64,000 bases of DNA from Temnothorax longispinosus. Its lineage: Eukaryota > Arthropoda > Insecta > Hymenoptera > Formicidae. The notes beneath the pieces are model-generated. The model did not search any database and was not told where the DNA came from. It saw nothing but the letters and a program-made list of their open reading frames with translations. Shown in pieces: positions 38,493 to 47,640 of the stretch. How positions within the stretch are numbered: the first letter of the stretch is position 1; every line of letters begins with the position of its first letter. The DNA lies in contig NC_092364.1 in the NCBI RefSeq assembly GCF_030848805.1, positions 16,473,447 through 16,537,446 of the forward strand. The letters are read 5' to 3'. Both the position numbers and the translations under genes were made by a program.

Positions 38493-40800
38493 GCGTTTTA
38501 GGATCTCAGTATATAGTTTATAGAATTTTAATTAGTATGTACACAGAAAGTTCTTCGATAATATTCAAAGATGTAAAACATAACTACATATTGCAAGAAT
38601 TTTATGTGCGCGCATGAGCAAGAATGTATCCTTTCGTTTATCACATCACTATAATCCGAAATATCATATAAATTTTTGTGCTAAATATTGAATTTAATGT
38701 TTCTTAGAGAGGATAATTTATTTTTGCTGAAGTTTACGTATTCCTGATCTAATGATCAGACTTTTAATCAATATAATAAAAAATATAAATCAGGCAATGT
38801 TTTTTCTCAATTAATATACTACAATAGTAATTATTATAAATATTACATTAGAAATGCGGCTCTAACTCTTCTTCCTAGATTTTAAAATAAAAATGTGAGT
38901 TATTATAATATGTGATTTAACGAGTAGTATTTGCAGTGGAATACCGATTAATAAGTCAGTAGTGTTTTAAAATGCGGTGCATATATCTACATGCGCAAGT
39001 AGATTTATGCTAATCAAAATATTCCAAGCATTTATAAATCCACTTTCGCTATTACTATGATAATAGTGGTAATAATAGCGTTGATGGCTACTGATGATTT
39101 CTTATAATGATTCAATCTCTGTACGTATACAAAGTGTTGTTGTGAAAACGCGTAATGCACACATTAGCAAATTAGTGATTAACCATTACCAAAAAAATCA
39201 TTAAAAAAGCTTATTATACGATTTCCTTCTGTGTATATGTTCGCTATTTAAATAGTACACACATCTCGCTTTTTCTATCACTGAAAATATATACCCTGTA
39301 TTTTTTTTCCTGATACTCTCAGTGAACCATTAAATACCGGAACGTGATAGATTTCTCTCCTTTCCTATCTTATTGTATTTATGCAGATTGCAATAATAAA
39401 CATGCCAGAGAATTCAAAGGGGGAAAAAAAGGTAAAATAAGGCGATAGGTATCCGAATGTAAATCAGAGGTATTAAATAGCTATCATCACCACAGTCATA
39501 TCAATATCGCATTCATAGCGATACGACGCAGCGTGTTTCGCGAGTGACGCAACGGCCAAACGAACGACGCGACGTATGAAAGATAGCTCACAATCGTCGC
39601 AGCTACGATAGTGTTTTCAATGCGACACCTGTGTCATCGATCAACCGTGTCGACTCGATTGTAACCGAATCGTTATCGAGGCACGACGACGGTCCTATTG
39701 GCGATCAGCGTCTTGCGGCATTAAATAATCGCTATTAACATTCCATTTGCATGCGTGGCGAACGTAAGTAATGACAGATGGCAGCCTCATTAGTATCATT
39801 GAAGAATGACGAGTCATCTGAGCGGGGTATCGAGGTCTGAAGGATCCCGGAGCAAAAAAATCTATACGGCTCCACGGCCGTTCCATTTTTCTTGCGTATA
39901 CACGGCCGTCTGTAATCAATTCAGCCTTTAGCGGAATTGGCGACGGAAATAGCAACACCGGACCCAGACTGGAGAGCCGATCAATGAACGCTTTCTCCTC
40001 GCCTCAGCTCCTTACCGAGTTATTTTTGCGAGAGAAGCATAACGACCGCGAGCATGCACGTCATTGAGTACAATTGGCCACATTGTCGTAGAGAGGCACG
40101 CGGGTCACACGCTGATGCATAACCGTGTCATCGATTAATCCACGTCTTAAAAAATCCGCGAGTGCAAACGCCAGGAGTGTATGTTCGTTTCTATATGTAT
40201 TATACTGATAGAACAAATATACCTTAAATAAATGTTAATTCAAAAGACTAAAATCCAAATTTATCAATATTTCATACTTGAAAATTTTTGTACAAAATTA
40301 AAAGTTCATACGTATCTGAATCAAATAAACAATATGACAAAAATTCTCCGTCAACTTCTAACACTATTTAATAAATTAACAAAAATAAAAAAAAGAAGAA
40401 CGCAAGGAAACAACTGTTGCACGTGTGGGATTACGTAGCTGCATTCAACAGTTGACTTTATAACAGAGAACATGCCAAGAACGCGATGTTACAAATGGAT
40501 TTCAAGACCGTTTTGTCATGATAAAAAGGCATAATAGAACGAAAAATAACGATTAAAATTATCAAGAGGAAAATATTAAATAATTCAAACGATATTTCTT
40601 TCTTTTTTAAATGACAATACATTATTTTTAAACGGGTAACAATATCGAAGGATCGTGTAGAAAAATGAAACTGAAAAAGCAGCTTAAATTTTAGCTACGC
40701 GAAGCTGGAAATCTGAATATTTTCGTTCTCGTTTTCAGTTCAATTGCGAAAATACATTGATTTTTTCGTACAATGTTCCTATACTTTGACCGATAACGAC
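38493..40800. other. AT-rich stretch with CpG-richer 39480-40150
   Basis: I recognise no gene. In the CpG-richer part a donor-like AAC|GTAAGT occurs at about 39760-39768 on the plus strand, but the sequence before it has stops in all frames, so any exon there would be untranslated. Confidence 0.45.
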
Positions 40801-42431
40801 GCTTGTGTGATTATACTGATTATGCAAGTTCACCAGTAGAGTCTCGCGGTAGAACGTACTTCACGTCGCTTTACGTTCCCCGGATCGCATGCATCAAATT
40901 AAATTCGTAGCGTGTAAGAAGCAGAACCATCGGGCGTCGTAACTCGTGACGCCGCACGTTGCAAAGCAGAACGTCGGGGATACCATCGCACTTTACGATT
41001 TCTCTGTATTACGAACTCTCGATTCGTTTCTTCGCGCCAATCCTCACGCTAAGTCCTGAACTCTCAGCGAGAGCAATATAATCGGGAATGGCACCACGGC
41101 GACTCGTTTGCATCTCAAACGCTCGTCGAACGAGACCGCTTTTCCTCGCGCGGAACAGGAAACGGGTATTGATCGGGCACGATCGCAAATCGGGCCGACT
41201 TATTCCCGTCGTAAGAACGGACACGGCGGAATATCGCGCCGAGATCGAAATAGAATAATTCGAACATCGGCGAGCGGCGCCGCCTCGATAAACGAAATTT
41301 ATCGCGGCCAGTTAACCCGCCACGGCTTTACTATCTCGTTCGAAATGGATAATTTAGCCGGCCGATAGCGCCGGGTAACGAGATTACGGCGCTGAAATCA
41401 TATCGGATCGAGGAATATGTGCTTGCTGGAAAGCCAGCACCGGGACTCCGCTCGCTGATGATGTCGGGTGGAGCGTAACGTGCGTGACGGGCGGGCCTGG
41501 CGCGCGGAAATAAAAGACGCTAACAGCAAGCCTGGTTTTTTGGTAACGGCAAATAACTGTGTTTACGAAACTCCCTGGAATAGCGTTGTTATGTGTACGT
41601 ATTGCGTGACAGCCGCAAACTGCAACCGTATACCCGGGTATCGCTCGAGCGTAAACGGGGGGAGAAACAGACGTGGGGGGGAGGGAAAAGTCGGAAATTT
41701 CGCGTACGAACGCTCCCGCGAAAATGTTCGATGCGCGTGAAACGCGCTTCGGGGGAAATAACGGATTTATCCGGGCCCGAATTTCGTATATATTATAGCC
41801 ACGAGAACTGGACTCGTCGCATTTTCCGTGCTAATTAAAGTAGCGTAATTGAAAAATTTCAGATAACGCGCATGCCAGGTTAAACGTTCGGCCGTATAAT
41901 TCCATCGGTTTTACGTCAAACGACGTAATACGAGAGTAAATCGAATTATCCGCGGCGCATTGTTTCATTCGAGTGAAATGAAATGATAAATCGATCGTAA
42001 GACATTACTACGAAACATTTAATAAATATAAATTAAATTATCATCCATGCATCCACGCGATATTTACCGCAAACAGATTTTAACGCGAACGATATATATA
42101 TCCAGGTCATGAATTTATTTCCGCGGTGAGAATAATTGGGATCGATCGGACAGAATGAGATAAAGCTGCCGAGGTAGATTTAGACGATTTCGGGGCATAG
42201 TTGGAACTACATGGAGATAACAAAAATAGACACGCGCCCATCTGCTGTTGGTGCTCGTCTATCTACTCCGACCATGGAAACAGCGCGTCTGCCATCTGCT
42301 TTTGCAGATGTCCCATCCTTTGTTCTCTACTCCGTTTACTACTTTGTCGCCAAACAAATATTTCTATCCGTTTACGAATTCCTATCGTAAAACGCCAGAA
42401 CGGCCGTCATCGACGCAAATCATAAATGACT
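40801..42431. other. CpG-rich block
   Basis: Positions 40860-42000 are CpG-dense with overlapping frames (71-90 codons) on both strands. I see no domain or splice-bounded exon to defend. G-runs at 41656-41687 come close to, but do not clearly meet, the G-quadruplex rule. Confidence 0.4.
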
Positions 42432-42659
42432 TTAACCCTCAAATGTGCAATTTTTGGTAGAATTCTGACAATGAGTTTTTTTTTAATAAATAATGGGAAG
42501 GCTTCTGAGTCTTCCCATCCAGAAGGGAAAGCAGGACCGGAAAAGGCCCTTTATAGACGTGCAAAGCCGCGTTTTCAGTTCGAACTTCATAAGGGAGAGA
42601 GTACACGAATCATCGCTCTGCATGGCATATATGCAAAGCGATGCGCACTTAAGAGTTAA
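42432..42659 (-). mobile_element. Complete piggyBac-type MITE (copy 2)
   Basis: The 228-bp unit has TTAA at both ends (42432-42435 and 42656-42659). Its inverted ends, CCCTCAAATGTGCA (from 42436) and, read on the minus strand, CTCTTAAGTGCGCA, match at 10 of 14 positions, with only transitions differing. TTAA target duplication with C-rich ends is the hallmark of piggyBac-superfamily elements. Read on the minus strand, its first 150 bp align with 4841-4990. Open frames of 77-114 codons crossing it are accidental. The diverged ends suggest an old copy. Confidence 0.85.
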
Positions 42660-43993
42660 ATTGCGTTGTCTAAATAAATCGAGATTCCGGTTACATTGCA
42701 CACAAATCTTCAAAAATCGAAATCCAACTGTGGTGCCTCCGACGTTTTTCGCCATCTCCCTTTATTTATCCATCCTCACTTCTCTGTTCTCTTATTTACA
42801 ACCGTCCGGCTCGCGACGCCTGCCTTCGCCACAGTAACCTTCGACCTCCCGTTTAAGAGAGATCCCCGCGTAAAATATTCACGGTAGAGACTCTTGCACC
42901 TAGACACAGCTGCACAGGTGTCCTAAAAAGTACATTCGTCGGAGGTGAACGAGGGGAAGCGAAAAAGCGAGAAGAAAACCAGGTCACGGTGTGAAAACGG
43001 CGAATTAACCTTTCGCTGATCATCACAAGTCGACCTCGATGGGCCGCATGATGCCGCGGTTCTAAATTTAAGAACTGGACCGCGCGATTAATCCCCTCGA
43101 CGGGCTAACAATAAGAACAGGCACGTCTCCGTCGAGAAAATAATACTGCTAATGCGAGGCGACATGACATTTCGAGAATGGCAACGTCGTCAGCAAGGGG
43201 AATTATTTCCATACACGACGGAGACGATTTCTTCCTCTTAACCCGGTTATATTTCTTAACCTCGGATAAATGTATGTCTCGACGCAAAGCTATGGTTTAT
43301 CTATATCGATGCTGATCCCTGTGATCGATATTAACCTTTGCATCGTGCAACAAGCGTCGCTTTAAGCCTTTTTCTGTTTTCTTTTAAATATATATTAATT
43401 AAGATGCGATGGATCCGTTCGAAAATATACGAAGTGCAGTACGCGATACATTTTAAACAATTTAAACGCATAAATCCCTTGAGAAAAAAATGCAAATCAT
43501 TAATAGTTCTTCTTTCTTATTTTAAATGAATATAACAATTCGCGCGAAATATACTATCCACTTCAATAGATGATTGTCGCCGCGATACGCTTATATTCAT
43601 AAATGTCACGGGACTTGATTAATCGGCCCGAGCCGACTAATTAGCGGGAAACAACCGCATTTCAAAAGATAGTGCGACATCGCGCGACGGAGCGACTCGG
43701 GCGACTGCTTATCGGCTCGAGTCTCGGCATGTGCGAATGATGAGCGCGTTTACGTGGTGAATAACGATACGTGGTCTAAAATTGCAGGGGATCGAGACGG
43801 AAGAAAAGGGAGTACTCACCGTGCCGAACCTCTCGAGCGCGCCCCTTCCGAGAAAACACTCGCCGCGACACGAACTCATCTGCGCGCGAAACGGAAATTT
43901 TTGAAACTTTCAATGTACGCAACGACGGATACAATTACTCTGATGCGAGATTCACTCTCGACGAGCAGAGAGACACGCGGATTCGCCGATTAG
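42660..43993. other. CpG-rich stretch leading to the tandem duplication
   Basis: Overlapping frames at 42483-42887 run out of the MITE and are not gene-like. Positions 43560-43990 are CpG-dense and hold the minus-strand exon candidate listed below. Confidence 0.4.
43820..43879 (-). CDS. Weak candidate coding exon, product unknown
   Basis: On the minus strand, TTTCCGTTTCGCGCGCAG (a passable acceptor) ends at 43880. The next base starts ATG, and 20 codons stay open (MSSCRGECFL...) to ACG|GTGAGTACT, a strong donor whose GT is at 43819-43818. The exon is 60 nt and ends in phase 0. It lies just downstream, on this strand, of the duplicated exon-like unit at 43994-44580, so it may be a second or alternative first coding exon. 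I do not recognise the peptide. Chance acceptor-ATG-donor runs occur in CpG-rich DNA, so confidence is low. Confidence 0.2.
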
Positions 43994-44580
43994 CTTGCGT
44001 TAAATGAGACTAAAACTTGTTAAATCCGTTGTATTCCGCGACAAATCAATTAAAATTCGACGCAATCTGCGAACGAGAGACGCGATATGAGAGATATGGA
44101 TTTACTTACGTGACAAGATGATCGACCGTCGCGTCGCTCAATTCCCGGCACTCCCGACACTCGTTCGCGGGACAAGATTCGCGATCTTCCTTCTTCTTTA
44201 ATCAAAATGGCGCCTGCCTCCTTTCGGGGCGCAATATATGGCCAGAAGATTCACGATCGACCGTCGCTCAAGTCCGACACACTCCCGACACTCGTTCGCG
44301 GTCAAGATTCGCGATACTTGCGTTAAATGAGACTAAAACTTGTTGAATCCGCTGTATTCTACGATGCGACAAGTCAATTAATTCGACGGAACCACTTGCG
44401 GAACATCGAGAGACGCGACATGGATTTACTTACGCGACAAGACGACCGCGTCCGTCGCTCAACTCCGGCACTCCCGACACTTCGCGGGCAAGATTCGCGA
44501 TCTTTCATCTTCAATTATAATGGCTCCTGCCTCTTTTCGGCGTACAGTGTGTACGGCCACAAGATTCACGACCGACGACG
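43994..44580. repeat. Imperfect tandem duplication, 323-bp period
   Basis: Copy A (43994-44316) and copy B (44317 to about 44580) start with the same bases (CTTGCGTTAAATGAGACTAA). They share ordered blocks: ATGGATTTACTTACG, GGCACTCCCGACAC, AAGATTCGCGATC, ATGGC-CCTGCCTC and AAGATTCACGA. Copy A also contains a nested second CACTCCCGACACTCGTTCGC block at 44280, 131 bp after the first at 44149. Copy B has it once at 44469. Small indels separate the copies, so the duplication is not recent. Both keep ACTTAC (44104-44109 and 44428-44433), a GTAAGT donor on the minus strand. Confidence 0.92.
44434..44508 (-). CDS. Weak candidate first coding exon in duplication copy B, product unknown
   Basis: On the minus strand an ATG at 44508-44506, with A at -3 and an in-frame TAA 9 nt upstream, opens 25 codons (start MKDRESC) that end exactly before GTAAGTAAAT (GT at 44433-44432), phase 0. 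The base before the donor is C, not the usual G. In copy A the matching ATG is AAG (plus strand 44190-44192), while the donor is kept. Both this exon and 43820-43879 end in phase 0, so they could be alternatives joined to the same downstream exon. No domain is recognised and no transcript evidence is available. Confidence 0.18.
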
Positions 44581-45000
44581 GGCTAAAGAATGTTAGAGAA
44601 CGCGAGACGCGCGGAGCGGGTTGAACGCAGCTCCGAATTCGCACTAATAACTGTCCGCGTCGTCCGCGACCGTGACTAGGGCAATAGGAAAAATTTGGAA
44701 AGGGTGGGGGAGTGGGGGAAGTGTACGCCGCGTCGACCGTCTCGCGGGGCGCGGGGGGGGGGGGGGCGAGTCTTCCAGGAAAACCGGAGCCCAAAAAACG
44801 TAATCAACCTCGGCGACGTAAACGGCTCGCGAGCGACGTTTTTTAAATCCCGTCCGGATTTCTCCTTACGAAATAATAGGTATGTAAGCGGAAACTGTTT
44901 TTCGGCGCGGCGACGAGTGCGACGAGCAGGAACGCGAAACGCGCGACTCGCGGTTAATTTCAGCGCGCGCCGATATGCCGCTCTCCCGCGATTTTTGTAA
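44581..45000. promoter_or_regulatory. CpG-rich block, possible promoter of a minus-strand gene
   Basis: This dense-CpG block lies immediately upstream (minus strand) of the duplicated exon-like units, where a promoter would be expected. It contains a G-rich tract at 44702-44766. I see no convincing TATA box plus initiator pair. The promoter call rests on position and composition only. Confidence 0.2.
44702..44766 (+). other. G-rich tract with a 14-G homopolymer
   Basis: GGG, GGGGG and GGGGG runs lie at 44702-44718, and a 14-G run lies at 44753-44766. The plus strand could form a G-quadruplex. Long G-runs are also prone to assembly and sequencing error, so the exact length is uncertain. Confidence 0.7.
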
Positions 45001-45243
45001 CGTGAAATTGATGATACACGGTAGATTTTAATTTATCATCACTCTTTCGAAATTTTTCTGTTCCGCATGAAATAAAACTGTATGATTTTAATAAATCGAG
45101 AAAGTGAAATAAGTTTGTATGTATCTACACCTACACTATTCGTTTTATGTACAACGCGTGTCTGTGAACGCATATCTGAATTCAAAATTATATTCAAGCC
45201 ATAATCATCTAAAACTCTGTTTCTAAAATATTCTCTGATAGAC
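45001..45243. other. AT-rich flank
   Basis: I see nothing here beyond ordinary AT-rich sequence. Confidence 0.6.
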
Positions 45244-45389
45244 TTATGCCCATTTCTACCAATGTAGATTAACTTCTAATCTCGGTTTAAATTACTTTCT
45301 ATCTTTTTCAACCTTTTAGAACTAGGAAAAGATGACAGGTAAGTTAAACCAAGATCAAAATTAACCTGCGTTGATAGAAATGGACATTA
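45244..45389. mobile_element. Foldback MITE with TTA target duplication (element 1)
   Basis: The element spans 45247-45386 (140 bp) between TTA at 45244-45246 and TTA at 45387-45389. Its arms, about 45247-45294 and 45340-45386, are imperfect inverted repeats (TGCCCATTTCTACC on the left; TGTCCATTTCTATC on the right read in reverse complement). Most of the element can fold on itself. The 3-bp TTA duplication fits PIF/Harbinger-like elements, though the terminal bases differ from the usual GG start, so the family is uncertain. It carries a perfect donor-like CAGGTAAGT at 45336-45344 on the plus strand. Confidence 0.8.
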
Positions 45390-45549
45390 GGGCCACTTCG
45401 ACCAAACTCCGATTAACTTAGTCGTTGATTAGTCCACTGGAAATGATTAATCGCATTTATCAATCTGTTTAATGAGCAAATGCGATTGGTCATTTCCAAT
45501 GGACTAATCAACGATTAAGTTAATCGGAGTTTAGTCGGAGGGGCCCTTA
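45387..45549. mobile_element. Foldback MITE with GGGCC ends and TTA target duplication (element 2)
   Basis: The element spans 45390-45546 (157 bp), flanked by TTA at 45387-45389 and 45547-45549. Its ends, GGGCCACTTCGACCAAACTC on the left and GGGCCCCTCCGACTAAACTC on the right (reverse complement), continue as inverted arms of about 70 bp with a few substitutions. GG-rich ends and a 3-bp TTA duplication are typical of PIF/Harbinger MITEs. Its left TTA is the right TTA of element 1, so one inserted at the target site of the other. Confidence 0.88.
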
Positions 45550-46943
45550 AAATATCCTGCCGACAGCAAAGAATGAATTCAAACAGTAACTATTACGGAT
45601 ATTCATATTTATAAATATAGACAATTGTTCTACAAAAGACTGACTACAAAAATAAGGAAAATAAATCTTATAAAGTTCTCTAGCTCTCCAAAATTAGACA
45701 GAATGCAAATAAAATTATTTATCAGACAATTTCTCGCGCAATTATTGTATAAGAAGATTATATTATAATTTTTAATTGGAACTCATAACTCTAGTATGCT
45801 AGCGTGTTAATTATAACCGATGTGTTTTGCTGAGAGCTGGTATTACTACATCGGGATATTTCAACAGCGAGTTGCTGACTGCGTTGTTGAAAACGCTGTA
45901 AACGTTGAAGCTTACGCTCGAGGCTACCGCGCGGTAAATAAAGCTGCACGTTGTAATTGGAATTACAACGATCGCCGGTCGGGGATCGTTTTAATATGAT
46001 TCGACGTTCAACCGTCCGTAATTATTCCGCGTGCTGCGTAATTTGTATCACGTGCAGGTACCTCCAATAAAACATACGATACAAACCAATTTTTAGTAGA
46101 ACAACGCACGTGTTATTGGTAAAAAAAAAAACAATACATAATTTCTTTATAATAATCTTTTCACTTCCTGCGCAACAATATTTTCCAGCTTCAAAAAATA
46201 GACATTTTTTTATTTTATATAAAAAAAAGAGATGATTTATGTGTAAAATGTCTATATTTCTTATCCAAAATATCTATTTATCCTACTAAAAGACTGAAAT
46301 AGAGTCGGCACACACTTGCATTTTGAACGCAGGAAAAATACACTAAGGAAACATACATCCATATTTTTGTACAGTCAGGCGACTTACGATAACCGTCACG
46401 GTTTTCCTGCGCTCCGCCGTTTCGTCGGAATAAAATTTTTCGTTGCACACTCGCGTTCTTCACCGCGCGGGATGTTTTCAGTCTAACTCGGTCGCTCTCT
46501 CACGAGACGGTCGACAATTTATTGCCGTTATGCGACCCCGCGTAATATCGCAGCAGCGGTAAAAACCCCGGCGCTTTTCCGCAACGCGGAAGCGTACCAC
46601 GACAAAGCCCCACTGAAAGCAAGAAACTTCGGCGAGACTTCGGCTTCCTGACTGTTTCTCTCTTTGGACCACCGTCAGAGCGGTCCCGCCAAATCGAAAG
46701 CGATGGTTGTGCAGCGGCAGCATTCCGACATCCCGACGCGCGACGACGGGGTAAACGGTACGCGGAGGATGGAGGGACGAAGTTTGCGCGCGCTTCTCGA
46801 GTGCTCTCGCTATCGTACTTGCCGATATAGCAACGTAAGGCAAAATTTCAAGGCGTGTTAAGGAGGGCGTTAAGATATTAAATCCGAGAGCTATGTCGGG
46901 CTTCGGGTTTCCAACTAATTATGGAGTTGAGTGCAACCTTAAA
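45550..46943. other. AT-rich then CpG-rich stretch
   Basis: Positions 45550-46380 are AT-rich. Positions 46380-46910 are CpG-rich with a 121-codon minus-strand frame (46478-46843) that shows no domain. I recognise no gene. Confidence 0.45.
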
Positions 46944-46992
46944 CCCCAACCCTTCTTTCCCTCCCCTCCCCTCCACCTACCCCTCCCACCCC
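46944..46992 (-). other. Strong minus-strand G-quadruplex tract
   Basis: The plus strand carries eight C-runs of three or four within 49 bp (CCCC, CCC, CCC, CCCC, CCCC, CCCC, CCC, CCCC), mostly separated by one or two bases. The minus strand is therefore a dense series of G-runs that meets the G3+N1-7 rule several times over. The strongly C-rich composition continues to about 47075 without a coding frame. Confidence 0.85.
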
Positions 46993-47416
46993 ATGTCGTG
47001 CCAAGCCCGCCGCTTCAACGTGGACCCACCGCCTAACCACCCTCCTGCAACCCCTTACCCCTTCCTGACCCGCAATTGATTTAAGACTTCACCGGCAGCT
47101 GTGCGGATGCGAAATTGGACGGGAAATTTGCCTCACCTACCTTAGCTGCGCTCGTGCAGCCCGTTTCTATCGGTGATGGCGCGAGATGGAAAACGAGAAT
47201 CTGATAATTCAGCTTAACATCGTCGGGATGTCCGGACGATCCTATATACGTAACAGGAGCGTGTCTGCTTTGTACAATATTTCAGCTTACCTAGAACAAA
47301 AAAAATTACAATTGTATTATTACAATAATACAATAATAACAAAATATTAATAAAAGGATTACATATACGGATAAATTTTTAATTATTCCAGTCATTTTAA
47401 TTAATAATTTAATTAG
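46993..47416. other. CpG-rich stretch with a donor-like site on the minus strand
   Basis: On the minus strand, CAGCTAAG|GTAGGTGAG at about 47157-47133 is a fair donor. The upstream bases contain early stops, so it could end only an untranslated exon. No gene is called. Positions 47280-47416 are AT-rich. Confidence 0.35.
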
Positions 47417-47640
47417 TACACGGAAAAAAATTGATACATCAACAGCATCATTTTTTGTATCAACAGCATCAGTGTTATTGAGATAAAATTTATTGATGCA
47501 ACATCAATATTAATGAACAAAAAACATCAGATAATTGTTTTAATCATTTAAATATTTAATCCAATAATATCCAATTGAATTAACTTTGTACGCCGTGACG
47601 TCGACGTTTAATTGAAGCAACTTCATTTTTTTTCCGTGCA
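47417..47640. mobile_element. Probable TA-flanked MITE with CACGGAAAAAAA ends
   Basis: A left end CACGGAAAAAAATTGA (from 47419) follows TA at 47417-47418. The right end, read in reverse complement from 47638, is CACGGAAAAAAAATGA. The right flank is CA rather than TA, perhaps a mutated duplication. The interior holds two copies of ATCAACAGCATCA (47438-47450 and 47459-47471). The terminal CACGGA resembles the element at 2016-2215, suggesting a common type of source, but the interiors differ. Confidence 0.5.

Noticed and set aside
44204..44525. PHO/YY1-like GCCAT sites (minus strand) in both duplication copies, and a possible Polycomb response element
   Set aside because: The short consensus is expected more than twenty times by chance in the window. 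The sites are shared simply because the unit is duplicated.
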